Origin: Cheilinus undulatus
Lineage: Eukaryota > Chordata > Actinopteri > Labriformes > Labridae
Reading direction: 5' to 3'
Assembly: GCF_018320785.1 (NCBI RefSeq)
Contig: NC_054865.1
Coordinates: 31,620,398 to 31,684,397, forward strand
Length of the DNA stretch: 64,000 bases
The translations under genes were made by a program, and so were the position numbers. Under the pieces are notes generated by a model. It searched no databases. It was not told where the DNA came from and saw only the letters and a program-made list of their open reading frames with translations. Each line of letters opens with the position of its first letter. The first letter of the stretch is position 1. Positions 50,864 to 63,981 of the stretch are shown piece by piece.

Positions 50864-51434
50864 CAGGCGTCATCAACTACATTTGTACGAGGGCCAGATT
50901 TTCTCTTGACAGGCACATTGGAGGCCAGACTTTTAAATGACCTTGAACAAAATAAACAATTTGGTCTAAATAGCATTTTATTGCCTTAGTATTTATATTT
51001 TATTTCAAAATGTCAGCAATTTGCAAGCATTAACAGAGATCAGTCCCTGTTGCATATGGGCAATGAAAATATTTTAACTACATATTTCTAGACTGCCATG
51101 TTGTCCATCACTAGGTTTCTACCCTAATATGCTTTGTCCTGATTGGGGGAACAGATGGAGGAAACAGGTCTTTTTTTTATTGTTCTCATGCAGGACAATC
51201 GTACTCTCCAAGGCCCTAAAGTGAAAAGTTGACACAGAAAACTGCAGATTTAGTCAGGACTGATAAGTGCATGTTTATCATACCTAATTTTTACTTATAA
51301 TAGCCAACAGGTGAATTTCTGTTAAAAAAGAAAAAAAAAGAAAAGAAATCGATCAAGCATAAATTTATTCCTGCTAATACTGGGAGCTTTTGGGGGCCTT
51401 ATATGGCCCATGGACCACCAGTTGATGATCACTG
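50864..51434. mobile_element. hAT-type non-autonomous element with target-site duplication
   Basis: The left end CAGGCGTCATCAAC at 50864 and the right end GTTGATGATCACTG (complement CAGTGATCATCAAC) form inverted termini. They are flanked by GTCTTCAG (50856-50863) and GTCTACAG (51435-51442), a duplication with seven of eight bases identical, as expected for hAT. The interior has GAGGGCCAGATTTT on the left and TATGGCCCATGGACCACC on the right, also typical. It is 571 bp without transposase. Confidence 0.85.
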
Positions 51435-51539
51435 GTCTACAGTGTAAGACATTTATGTGTTGACATTGATTTAGAAAGTATTTTATATATAATAGAAAAA
51501 GGAGGTCATAGATCAAACTGCTTGTCCTCATTGATTTTC

Positions 51540-51672
51540 TGCAGCAATCTAGGAGAAGGAAGTTGCATCCTATTGTAATGCTATAGGATAATGAATCCAG
51601 TGAAATTGTTGACAGGATAATGGTAATTAAATCCAATTGTGAGGCCAGTGAAATTGCACAGCCCCAATGCTT
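51540..51672. mobile_element. Possible MITE end fragment
   Basis: The run CCAATTGTGAGGCCAGTGAA then ATTGCACAGCCCCAA resembles the TAGGGCTGTGCAAT-type terminus of a hAT MITE in reverse. Only one end is recognisable. Confidence 0.3.
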
Positions 51673-52476
51673 AAATAAATGTTAAGATAAAAGTTTGTCT
51701 TTATTGCCAGTTGTCCTTGCTGTCTCAGAGTTAGTTGTTTTATGTGTGATATGGCATTAAATGTTATTCTGTATGTCTTCTGGTAAATTTCTTCATCTTT
51801 CTCTAGCCATGCTACTAGCATTCTTAAGAAAGCTTCCTCAATGATTTGTTGTGCAATCCTTTCCTTCACTATTTACCTAAAACTACTGTAATTGTCCTCA
51901 GGCTCAGGCTTTGGATAGTGCAAATAGTGCTCTCCCTGAACAGAAGAGAAACAGAGATGGAAGTGGAGCCTGATGGATACTGATGACCAGGGTTGCTCTA
52001 GCCACCACAGGCCCCCTGGCAGTGACACTGAGCAGTAGCCTCCTCCCTGTCTGCTTGTGTTGCTGGGTTAGATTTATTATCTGACTGGGTATCACTGCTC
52101 ACTGCCTGTACCCTGCCTTGGCCTCTGAGCTGTGTCGCCAGTAAAAAAACTTAGGATATATTTGTTTATGTGTGTGCACTTGCAAGTAGGGTCAACAAAT
52201 TATTGGTGGTTGATATACTAGCTTTGTTGCTTTCTGACCTCTCTGAGGTTTATATAACTCCTAACCAGACTGGGCAGGCAATGCCATAATCAGCCCTGAA
52301 ACTTGACACCATGCATCACCCCGTCCTCACCCCACCACCCACATGCGCCACACACATACACATTTTGCACACTCAAAAAAAAAAATAAAAGCCTTGGGAA
52401 ACCTGCTGCTTCAGTAGCCACATGGTGATAGGCTGTGTCATTCACACACTTTCTCTGATCACCTCCCCCAACATCC

Positions 52477-52479
<3 letters not shown>

Positions 52480-52533
<54 letters not shown>
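52480..52533 (+). repeat. CT dinucleotide microsatellite, about 27 units
   Basis: An uninterrupted CT tract of 54 bases, within a block (52300-52900) that is richer in G/C than the surrounding intron. Such tracts are usually highly polymorphic. Confidence 0.95.
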
Positions 52534-52537
<4 letters not shown>

Positions 52538-55500
52538 GGTGTGCTCGTTCTGTAAAGTGCGCTGTCTGTTTGCATGCAGCCCCATTGGCCTGTCTGGAAG
52601 CCTGCCAAATCAGAGCAGGAGGCGGGGGATAACGAAGGGTCAGAGGTAAACAGGAAGTCAGGCGGTCTCTGCTGTGGGTCGGAAGGGGAGGGCTCAGTGG
52701 AGGAGGAGCTGGGGCGAGAAAGAGGGAGGAGGGAGTTGTACTTGGATTGAGTGTGTCAGGAGCATGTGGGAACGCTGCCAGCTTAAAGTGCACAGTAGGT
52801 CTGAATTTAAAGTATGCTCTTTTATTCTGCTTTGCTGTCTTTCCTCTTCTCTCTTGCCTTTTTCTCCAGGGATTAGATAGCTTTGAATATATTTAACCAG
52901 TGATGGGTGGGTGAGTGTTTGCCCATTAGTCAAATGTGGAGGTTTTTTTTTAAGTATATGTGAATGATATGTAATATTTTATTGGTTGTAACATGCCACA
53001 ACCTTCTTTTACCTGTGCTAACTAGTAAAGAAGCTGGAGGGTTAGACCATAACAGTGTCTCTTGATTTATAAAAACTTCATATTCTCTTAAGGAAGATAA
53101 CATGAGAACCAGTTGTACTATAGCCTCTGTCTAGGGTGCAACAGAAGGCTTTAAACTTGAAGAAGTACTCTTATGACCCCTTTGTCCTTGTGGTTTTAAC
53201 TTGCACAATGGTTTTCATCTTGTTGTGTGAGGAAGGACTCGTCTAAGAAAATTTGTAATTTATAATCTGAAGCTTTATTGAAAGGTGAAATAGGGATGCC
53301 AGACTAAAGCTTGTGAAGCCTGCTTTCTGTTCCACTTGATTTGGTTTTCTTTTACACAGTTTGACTTTGACAGAACTTAATGTCACATTGTCAACAGAGA
53401 CGACGGTTGGCCTACTGGTTACTGATTTCTAAGTTCAGCAAACAGGTTCATGTCAGTAGGAAGTCATTAGCTCGTTGCCATGGACGCCAGGGTTGTAAGT
53501 GGAGACTTTGTGTTTTTTGAATGTTGTGCTGGCATTTTTTACAGTCACTTTCTATTTACAGAGTAATTGACTTGCTCACTTCATTGTTAACTTTAGGAAA
53601 GAAAGGTTTACTTTCAGGACTGCTGTGTCCATAGGTTTGTCATCACTCTTTTTGACTGAGTCAAGCTACCATTCTGTCAACTGACAAGCAAGGTCCATTT
53701 AATAAACAAAGATGATGTGATTTCAGCATTTATTTCCTATTTATCCTAGTCATCACGAACCTTTATTTGAATCTCTAGGATCATTGAGGTTTCTGTTATT
53801 TACAGTCAAATGTAATATAGTTTCCTTGTCTTCGCAACCTTTTGGAAAAGAGTGATTGCTTTAAATCTTAACAAAATCTCACCGTATGTCCACACAGAAG
53901 TAGTTCTTTTGAAGGGTCCAACTTAATAACCCTATTCATGTGCAGGTCTTCTTTACTTTGTGGAGTAAAATGGGCCTTGGCCTATCATTAGTGTAACCAT
54001 ACACCATTTCTACCAGCACCTGTTAGCTTAATGTGACTTTTGTTTTGTTAGCATGAATCGAACAGAGCAACAGATCTAAAGAGCACCATTCACAGAAGCT
54101 ACAGTTGCAAGGCGGCAACCAGAGGCTAGTAACTTTAACATCTTCCCGCTCTTACAGTGTTGGAAAATGAAGACCCCACTGCTACTTCTTAAGAAGTAGG
54201 CATCTCAGTGGACAGGTATTTTGCACCTTGCCATATCAGGAATTTCGCTGTGTTACCATTCCCTTTAGCTATTATCATTACTTTTTGTTGTCACATTTTT
54301 TTTGTGAATAAGCTAATGTTGTTACCACCCAGAGTTATTTATTTGTTATTTGTTTATTTGTTGATTGATTGATTGATTTTTAAATAAAAGCAGGATTTTA
54401 TCTAAAAATGTATGGAGACTTTCTGAAGTAAAAGTTAAAGACTCCAACATTTTGTCTGTAGAGCACACTACATTAAAGCCGGCTTTGATTTTTGGCCCTA
54501 TGCAAGATTACGTGCAACATCTCCCCGTCCATAACACTGTATTGCCTTGCTACTCTGAGTGCTGTCTCCTTGATGGGGGCAACGCAGACTGAAGTCCCTT
54601 GTGGCTAACATTACTACTATTACCATGTACCTTGTACCACCCATCTTCAACAATGCTGAATTTCTCTTTAAGGCAGTACAATTTCAAAGTAAAAGCATAA
54701 AATAAGCTTGAGAAAATTGCTTTGTAGTCCACCTTAACTGAGGTGCTTAAGCAGAGAAAGCAATTAAACTGGAACCAAGCTGTAAGCATGCTGTCATATT
54801 AACCAGGGATCATAGGACACCAGTGAGTCATATTGTACTTGCAATTTCTTAATGCATAACAGTGTTTAACACTGTATTCATAGAATAAACCCTTTGAACT
54901 TGTCTGCTGCCTCTAAGTCATGGCTTAGTCATGCAGTACTCATTTAAATGATAAATATAAAGATCAAGATCCTAAAATATATCTCTTTGCATTTATTTGA
55001 GTCACAGATTAAGATACTGGTGAGAATTGTTTCATTTTGTCAATATGGACTTCAGAAAATTTGTTTCACATTTTAAATTTGTGATTATAACTGCTAAATG
55101 CTACATAAATTCATGAAAGCTTAGCCCTTTGTTTTTCTGTCGTTATTGTTTGGCTTCTTTGAACCTCTGACAAAAAATGAGATCTTTATTTAATTGATCT
55201 TTGTCTTAGAAATTCATACATCGAAAAGTATTTTCTTATTTTGTCATCAACTGTTGCTTATTATCTTCTATGCGTAACAGTGCAGCAGTCACTCTGATCA
55301 TCTCCATGATTGGCTGCACTGACATGAGGGGATTTAAAAGTATTAGCAGCTACAATTGGATGAAATGCAGAAACTCAAGGATACTGAATCAATCCAGTCC
55401 ACCTCTGTCAGCTTTCTCTTTGTTTAAATGATTATAGGCTACAGTGTCTTTATTTGCTGCTGTCTGTAATTACAATAAGACTTCATACTGATTTGGCTCA

Positions 55501-56963
55501 CATCACAAGGGAACATGTGGCCTCCCTCTTCATTCATGAGCCCCATGAGTTAATCTCAAATATCTACATTTTTAACATTGAAAAAACACGGCTTTCAAAC
55601 TGAATTGCAGTACATCATGCACAAAGACATAAAGCTTTAGAACAGGAAAAAAGGAAGTATGCCTGAAATAACTGATTACTTGTTTGTTTTGGTCTTTGCA
55701 AGAAGTTATATATTTTTCTGTTTGATTCTGTAAAACCACTATAAAATGTTGCTATGTATTTTTTCCTTTTGTTGGATTAAACTAAAGGTAACTTTTGTCT
55801 ACTTTATAGCATCTTACAATTTACAAAAAATTTGCTTCTTTTGGCCATGCTCATAAAAATAAATGTTACCCTCTCAGTAACCACTTTGCCCATCCTTGCT
55901 CTGCACCATAATGGGATGGATTGTCTTTGTTTCTGTTTTCATTAATGCAGCAGTTTGCCTAAGAGTTGCATGGCAGAAAGGTCAAATATATAAATAAAAT
56001 ACAGCACAACATTCCTCACACAAGTCATGAAGCTCACAGTTTTATCTTGTGTCACTATTTTTCGTGTAACTTCCCCAAAATATATTTAATAGATGTTTTC
56101 TGTTCAGGATTTCCTCTTTTTGTTGTAAGAACCCACTCTAAAGACACCTGCTGCTTGCTAAGCAAGCGACTGAAATCAGTAGAAGAATCCTTACTTCATC
56201 ATATCCTGAAGGCTGCAGGCTGATTACTGACCAGCTCAGTGTTGCTTGTTTGTGGATGAACGTAGCTGTCTCTGTGTGAGTTCCCTTTTTACGCAGGCAT
56301 TGGCCCTGCTCTCACTTTGCACTGCTTCAATAATGAAGGAGTTGTAAAGGTCTGGCAGTCAGCCCCTTGCTGAATTCACCCTCCCTCTCATCCCTCCCGC
56401 TTCTTTTTCCTCGCTTACGGTCTCTGTCTGGCTCTCTCTCTCCCTCACATCCTAAGGAACCTCCTCTCAGCTCCTCTCTTTAGTTTGCACCAGTGTTCCC
56501 ATTAATGAATGGCATCATCCGGCTTGCTTGTTTTACAAAATTCAGCATCACTTCACTGCCTGGTGTCTGACCTGCTGTGCCATCTCTGATTCAGAAAGCA
56601 CTGCATCATTACTCAGATCATCCAGAGCTATATAGAAGAAGGTTTACTGGTACTGTGACACAGCATGATAAATACACAAAAACTGTGAACTGTTAAATAT
56701 GCAAAACACTGCTTTTCCTCAGAGGAAGATGAATCATACAGCACCTGCACAACTGTCACTACTTTGAAGGCCAGTGGTACTTTCAGTGTCATGTTATCAG
56801 GAGAAGAGTCTCATCTGAAAGGAACACTTAAATTCTTTAAATAAGTTTTCTATGGCGTGAAAATGTTTTAATGAATAGAACTTAAGACAAAATTATTACA
56901 AGTATTTTTTTTGTACACAATGAGTCAAATTTCATATGTTTCTGCTGTTACTATTATGGTTAC

Positions 56964-57334
56964 TAGAGATGCTCAATACTTTATTTTTGCAGATATCCTA
57001 TATGCTGATATTTACAATTTCACTTTAGATGATAAGATATATCAGCGTAATACAGGCTTAAAACTTGGGTCCTTCAATGAACAAAGAAACAAAACTGTAG
57101 TACATGAAACACACTTTAAAATTCAAGGGACAAGGATGAACAAGATAAAGAAAAATTGATGTAGGTCTGCTGGTCCAGCCTAATCTTCACAAACATATTC
57201 ATACATACAGACGATATATTGGTGACATACTGATATATAGTAAATTATGGCAAAGATATCCACTGATACCTCCTTTTTAATACTTTAACTATTTGATGAT
57301 GCCAATATTATATCAGCAATACTGTGCAGTCCTA
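56964..57334 (-). mobile_element. hAT MITE, copy C
   Basis: Reverse orientation relative to copies A and B: TAGAGATGCTCAATACTTTA at the left and GCAATACTGTGCAGTCCTA at the right. Inside are TATGCTGATATTTACAATTT, CTGGTCCAGCCTAATCTTCA and GATGCCAATATTATATCAGC. Flanking octamers ATGGTTAC and TTGATAAC share five of eight bases. Confidence 0.7.
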
Positions 57335-58374
57335 TTGATAACACTTTAATGTTTTTAAAGAATTATTATATCTTCCAAGTTGCACTCTTTAAAATATTAC
57401 CTCCAATTTCCACATACAATGGCTGAGGTGATCTGGAAGCAAATTGTTCTGTGGAAAAACATTCCCCCTCTAGTCAAGTGGCAAAATTCCACCGCCTGCG
57501 CTTCAGTCCGGCTGGGGCACGTCCTAAAGCGTCACTCTGCTTCATTGTAGATACGTTGCCAGTCTACTTTCTGTGCTGGCCACTGCCAAACTGCATCAGT
57601 CCACATAGAGCAGATCAATCCAAATAGCAGGAAAAATATGCAAAATATCCAGTATACTTCAAATATAACAAGGGCAGGGATTCCTGATCATAAATCGTCA
57701 CTGTATCAACATCACCTCTCATCATTTAGCACAAGGATAAGATCATTGGGAGGTCAGTGGGTCACAGAGCTACAATGGCACTACTGACAAGGACACAATA
57801 ACTTTTTAGGTAAAAAGCCACCAAATTTTACATGAAGTCACAGATTCTTTGTAGCAAACATTGACCGTTTAACTTCACAATGTACTCACCCATGGCAGAA
57901 GCAATAAAATCACAGAATCATGTTGAAATGAATGGCAAATTAACTTCAAAAAAGCAACGTAATCCGCTGTTGGCATACTATTCCTGTCTGAACTCTCAGT
58001 TCCCTGTTGATCTCTGCCCTCTTGTCTCAAGCTGATAAGCAAAAAGTTTGGTGCTGTGGAGCGCAGCCGGTGTAAGTGGACATTACAGGTTATACTGCCC
58101 CTGAAATCTGACTGTATCTTTTACTCATTTTCAACATTTCCTGCTGCCTTCTGACATTGGTTCAGGCAAACTTTATGTGGAAATTTTACTAGCCATGTTT
58201 TCAGTAAAGTGAAGGTGAAAATCTGACTGTTTAAAGATGAACAAACAAATTTCAGTCCTTAAAATGCACTTTAAAGTTTCTGAAATGGCTCTAAACAAAG
58301 AAAAAGACTTCTGATGATGCAAGCATTGCTCCTGCCTAAAACACAAGAAACGTATTCATACAAATAGCTAATAT

Positions 58375-58521
58375 TTACATTTGGCACTGTCCAATATTCA
58401 CAGCCGATATATATTGGTTGTAAATATTGGCAGAAATTTTCACATCTGCTGCTACTGATAATTAACTTTTTAAAGATAATATTTGCTGATACTGATATGC
58501 TAGTAATACTATGAATCCCTA
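58375..58521 (-). mobile_element. hAT MITE, copy D, truncated
   Basis: ATTCACAGCCGATATATATT and GGTTGTAAATATTGGCAGAA match copy E closely. TAATTAACTTTTTAAAGATA and the terminus ATGAATCCCTA complete the reverse-oriented end. About half of the element is missing on the left. Confidence 0.7.
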
Positions 58522-60039
58522 TAAAAAGCCATTGCAAAATTGCAGTACCCCTTGTTTATTGTTATGTGATTGCTACAGAGGCTACATAGCACCATTGTGA
58601 CTACCTCAGAACATAAGTATGTCTGTGTTTCATTTAACTCCAAAGAGGCAGACAAATGAGTCATTATGGGCTGCCTGCTGATGTGTAACTCAGGAATCAC
58701 CTTCTAATGTGATGGGGTGCCTCATTAGATGGATGGCCTCTTGCTTTTCACTTTGGCTGATGCTCACTCATTCTTGCACACCGTGCTGACCCCTAAAATA
58801 TCATCCTAGATCTTGCTGAGTGACTGCCGTCTGAGCTGACACTTAAAGATGCAAGAGGGCAGTTGCCCTAGTTAAAATCACTGCTCCTTCTTCTCAGTCA
58901 CTGGCCCTGACTGACACAGAACAAGTACAACGCTCAGTATTCTTTACTTTTTTCAATTTAAGTCACTGCTTCTGTTTTGGTGGCCAAATTGAGCTTCATG
59001 TTAAATTCCAAACTAAATCACAAGACAGAGATTAGGCTGGATTACTGATTTACAACTTTCCAGATCTTTGTGTCTTTATTTTTCTAACTTCCTTTTTGTG
59101 TATTTTGATTTTTATAAACGGTATTGTTCAGTAATGATGGTAGATGTCTTCTCTCCTTCCCATGCAGTCCTGCTGTGTCCTCACAGTCACCCCCTAGTGT
59201 TCAATTCTGTCCTTGCCAGATGTCTGGGTACAACATGCTGCACCTGTAAAGCCTCTCAAGGATCTGTCTGCACTAATGAACCTTTTAGTTTACAGTGGGA
59301 AAAACTCTGCTGAACTTGATTAACATAAGGGAGTTAATTAGCTACATAAACAATCAGGAGCTCATATGCTGTCTCTATTAAAGCCTGTTGGATTAGAGTT
59401 GCTTTAGACTTCAGAAGGGAAGTCATCCCTGCTGAAAGTGTTGTACAAGTGGACTTGTATTTACTATACTGTTTATTTACATACAGTTATTCAGGTGTCA
59501 GAATTGTTACTGAGTGTGTGTGAGTGTGTGAAAGAAAGGGGGTAGGATACTTGGTGTTTGAAGTAAATGTGATGCTGTTTGTCTTTGGAATTAAGATCCT
59601 TTGAGCTTTAGCTGGAAACACACTTCTGAGATCAAAACATCTCTTTTACTTTTCTTACTTCCTCTTTTTATCTCTACGATTTAATGCATGGTTAACCCTG
59701 AAGTCACATAAGTATGTATAATTTCTCTTTTCCCTCACATGAAGTTAAACTAGGCCAATACGTAGGTGCAAGAGGGTAAAAGATCCGAAATGACTACACT
59801 GAGAAGTCATCACTTGACTTTTTATTTCATTCAAGTTGTATTTTTATGATTTGGGTTCAAAATCGTATTTTTTTTTAACTCTGTGGTTTAACTAGATTGT
59901 GATTTTTTAATTGATTGAACATGTGGACATTTGTTTTTTTTAAATTGCCTAAACTTATATTGTCGAGCTTTTTGTGTTTTACTTATATTTACTTCTTAAA
60001 TAAATCTCACCTCTCAAAAATTACTTTAAAAGTATTTGG

Positions 60040-60240
60040 TAGGGCTCAACCAATATTGTTTTTCCAGGGCTGGTTGTCATGAGACTGATAACCGAAATGT
60101 TCATTATGATGTACAAAATGTTCTTAAATTGCATGATCAATAAAATGACAAAAAATGAACAATTTAGCCCTAGCCTTATCAGCATTAAAAAAGAGCAACA
60201 CATAAGCATCAAGAAAACAGGTAGTGATGCCATATTTTCA
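60040..60240 (+). mobile_element. Possible hAT MITE fragment
   Basis: TAGGGCTCAACCAATATTG, followed by CTGATAACCGAAATG, resembles the left end of another fish hAT MITE family. The right limit is uncertain. Confidence 0.4.
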
Positions 60241-60307
60241 ATGTGTTGGTGGCACCCAACACAACTGAATTTTTATCTCATTTTAAAAAAATCCTCTATG
60301 AATGCTG

Positions 60308-60385
60308 TAGGGCTGCAGTAATTGATTATTTTTGTAATCGAGTCTTCTAACGATTCTTCTGTCGATAACATTCACTTTTCTCAAA
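60308..60385 (+). mobile_element. hAT MITE left-end fragment
   Basis: TAGGGCTGCAGTAATTGATT, then TTGTAATCGAGTCTTCTAAC and GATTCTTCTGTCGATAAC, is close to a widespread MITE terminus (TAGGGCTGCAACTAA with ATTATT and TAATCGA). Only about 80 bases remain. Confidence 0.6.
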
Positions 60386-60454
60386 TGATGGTTTTTGTTA
60401 GTTAATCCACCATCTCCTATCCTAGAGGGCATTTTAATGTGTATTTTAATGTGT

Positions 60455-60807
60455 ATTGCTGCTGGTATCTGATATGCCGGTATTTACAAATTCATTCTCA
60501 TACTGATGAATTCATAATCAATACTGATATACATATAGTTGTAGTTAAGACAGACATAAAACTTGAGTTGTTGAAAATCATTTTAAAGTTGAAGAAATCT
60601 GGGTGTACAAATAAAAAGACTTAAGGTATTGTAGATGTCTTGGTCCTACCTTAAACTCCACAATCTTACTTGTACATACAGCTGCTACAGCTGATATTCA
60701 TAGCCGAAATATTAGTTGTAAATATTGGCAGAAATTTTTGTTTCTGGAAAAACCAATGACTTTCCATGCCATTACCAATATCTGGCTGATAATATGGTGC
60801 ATCCCTA
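60455..60807 (-). mobile_element. hAT MITE, copy E
   Basis: Reverse orientation. GGTATCTGATATGCCGGTAT lies at the left, GGTCCTACCTTAAACTCCAC in the middle, then GTTGTAAATATTGGCAGAAA. The terminus GATAATATGGTGCATCCCTA ends at 60807. The left terminal repeat is degraded. Confidence 0.7.
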
Positions 60808-60954
60808 AAAAAAAAAAGGACCCCTCATCCTGCTATCATAAACACAAGATGATAGTCTTTCCCCCCTTTTTGTGTTGCACATTTCTCCCTACACAGTTTG
60901 TCTTTAAAACCAACCTAGTCACAGTGGAGCAGACCAGACATTAGTAATAATACT

Positions 60955-61170
60955 CTGTTAGACATACAGCAGCTTCTCCGGAGGGCAACATGCTTAACCC
61001 AGCTCCCCTTGGCCCTGAATAAAGGATCATTAATGCATGGTGCTGTATTTAATTGGTTGAGGAACCATTGCTGTGCATCATGTCTCCTTTCATTTATCAA
61101 CCCTGCCACTGCCTTGCACTCCAGTGTGGCTGCACACTGGCCTGTAGTCACAGGCCTAATTAGTAGGGCC
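60955..61170. promoter_or_regulatory. Candidate conserved noncoding element in chd9 intron
   Basis: Non-repetitive block with GGATCATTAATGCATGGTGC, TGTATTTAATTGG and CACAGGCCTAATTAG, sitting right after MITE copy E. The ordered composition suggests constraint, but no alignment was possible. Confidence 0.2.
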
Positions 61171-63934
61171 TAATACTTTTTTTCTCTGTTTCACACAGTC
61201 TTAACAGTTTTATTAATGAAGCCATAGGTATGAGATCTGGTCATGAAGGGGTCTGTGATATTATTGTTTGTTGGAAAGCAAAGTAAAATCTAATGTGGTG
61301 TTTGTTGGCAGTTCTGAGAATTATATTGTAAAGTGTGAAGGGTGAGGGATAAGTTCAGCAGAAGTTTAAGGTGAAGATGTAAAAACATACTTACATGACC
61401 TACATTTTTGATATATATGTTGTTTTTTGTGGAATTGAGGAAAAAGGCCTTATCTCACGTGAGCTCCAGCTTTGCAGTTTATCATTAAGCTTTTTTACCA
61501 CTGGTTCAAAGTTATCAGACAACATTCAGGAGGAAAAATCCTTCTGATCGCTTGAAGGCAGCATTGTGAAAAAAAAAAAACAGCAGTGTTAGACATTTGT
61601 ATTATCTACTGCTTTGACATTCAATTTATAAAGCCAATATTTCCTTTCAAACCTATTGATACTATATTACTATTATTTCCCTCCCTGGTTGGAACAGTAG
61701 CAGGTGTAGACTCTGAAACATACAATACAAGCCATCTTGTCATTTTCAGTCACCGCTACAGCTCAAAGCTTTCATTTCCCTAATGGTGAGTTAGTGGAGA
61801 CGCTCAGAGTGGTACAAGCATGAAACAAGAGCAGTAGTTATTAGCTAATACAGTCCCTTTGATGAGGAACTAATGGCGTGTTCAGAGACAGACACCTGTG
61901 TCTCTAACGCCAGCCTACCTCTTTACACATGCACTTCGGTGCATACACGCATATTTTTTTTCCACTTGCTTCCTTTTACCAGCACTGCTTCTCCCCTCCC
62001 CTTCCTCCACTCAACTCCCTCCTCTTTTTTCTCCCCTCCCTCATCTATTCTGAAAGGAAGCCACACCCCTTCATACAGAGCTGCCAGACTTGTTTGCATA
62101 TTAACCGTTTAGTTGCCAAGTGGCTTTATGCCATGTGACTGTTAGAGCATGTGTTGACTGTTATTGTCTTTCTTTTTTCTTTACTTTTTTTTGTTATACA
62201 AGCAACCGGACTGTTGTAGAAGAACAGTTTTATTGTCAACAGTAGCAGCAGATGATAAACAACTCAGACTGTTTAAAACTACGTGTCATCAGACTCTTTA
62301 AATGTCTATCACTTGCCTGCTTGACCAATCAAATACTGTTAGCAGTCGAGAATGTTTAGTTGGATTTTTGATGGTTCATTATGTGCCCTAAGCAGAGCTA
62401 TTTCTCCACCTTTACAGTGGAAAATCCATTTTGTTCTGTTGTGATTGAAGAGCTTACATAATCAAGTACACCTAAAAATGGGCCCTGTTTTGTTTTCAGT
62501 TAAACTGTTTATGACAGAAGTCCATGTGTGTACCCTGCTGGCCTCTGTCTGTCTGTTGATTTGTTTAGTATAGAGAGGACACTGTTGCTCAGCTCCCTGA
62601 AAGCATGTGGTCTACGCTAAAGTCCAAACTCCAAGGCCTGGGCTAGCAGGTGGATCTGATGCCTGCTGCTGCTCACGTTTGGGAAGAGAGGCCAATGTTG
62701 TGATCACATGGCAGTCTCCATCTCTGTAGGAGATACAAACCTGTAAATGTAAAACCACACACCTGGAGGTGACGGTTAGAGCGCTTCCAAAGATCACACC
62801 TCTATATCTTAAAACAAGCACATTTAAAATGAGGCTGTCCACACCAGTCCAGTTGGTCAGTGACTTCAAACTTTATTAAGGTTGTCTGTGCAGCAGGAAA
62901 TTTATAGCCATATTGTGTTGTAGCCTACACAGCTCACCCACATATTTCACACCAGCATAGTTTACTTTGGGAATGGAACAAATAATGTTTTACACAAAAA
63001 ATAAATGAATATGAATAGCACATGTTCCTCTCTGGATGTCAGGCCCTTGTTATAAAAGCAAGACTTGTTTATGTTTTGAAGATATTATGGAAGGATTTTG
63101 TGTTGTGTTGCAGTTATTGATCAGCTTTATCTGTCAGAAGCTAAGTATTAATATGTCTTGGTTGAAGATATGGCATCAAAAGCACACGCTTTTCTAAAAT
63201 CTTGGTGCATGTGCATGTCTTCAGTACTGATCTCTAGGACATACCTTACAACATGTGCATCTGCATGTTAAGTGCACAGCATGGTGAGTGGGAAAGAAGC
63301 CTGTATGGCTGATTTTGCAGAGCAAAGTAAGATTAAAAAGCTGATGGGGTATCTGTCAGTAACTCAGGCCTGACCCAGAAGTGCTGTGCTCTGTACCTGG
63401 CTTCAGGCCAGCCCTGTGTCTCTGCATACTCCCAATACCATGTGCCAGCCGGTGCACATGGCCCCTGCATCATGGTGTCAGAAGTCCCCTGGGAAGCTGG
63501 CTTGCCCCTCCAAGATCTCTTCTGAGGTACATGGAAGAGCTGCATGTCCTGGAAACATCCCAGCGTTTTTTTGGATGACAAAGCCTTGACCTCTTGAGGG
63601 CTTGAATCCGAACTTTAGACCCTGGAAAGTGTGTCTGATGGAGTTCAAGGGAAGAAAGTCTCCAATATACTGTTAATTTTCTTCTCTCTTCAGCTCTGTG
63701 TGCTGAGAGTGTTGGGATGCCTGTGGGAATTTGTTTATGTATTTGTTTATAGCCTTTCTCTTTTATGCTGTTCCATAAATAAGTCAGAAAATCATTGGCA
63801 TTGACCTTCATGGGTACGAGAAAAGCATCAGTGTTGACAATCTGTGGTGTGAGAGAAATCCAGTACTTTGGGGGTTAAGTTGTGAAAGTTAATGTAATAA
63901 CTGCTAGCACCATCTGCTGGCCTACTTCCCTACA

Positions 63935-63981
63935 AAGAGAGAGAGAGTGAGAGAGCGAGCGAGTGAGCAAGAGAGAGAGTG
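63935..63981 (+). repeat. Imperfect GA microsatellite
   Basis: AAGAGAGAGAGAGTGAGAGA and the following GCGAGCGAGTGAGC and AGAGAGAGAGT form a degenerate GA/GAGC repeat near the window end. Confidence 0.85.

Noticed and set aside
52480..52533. Regular repeat as a CRISPR-like array
   Set aside because: It is a simple CT microsatellite in a vertebrate intron, without spacers.
63333..63811. Overlapping open frames on both strands near the window end, considered as a next chd9 exon or retroelement
   Set aside because: No match to CHD9 sequence, and no transposase or polymerase motif that I recognise.
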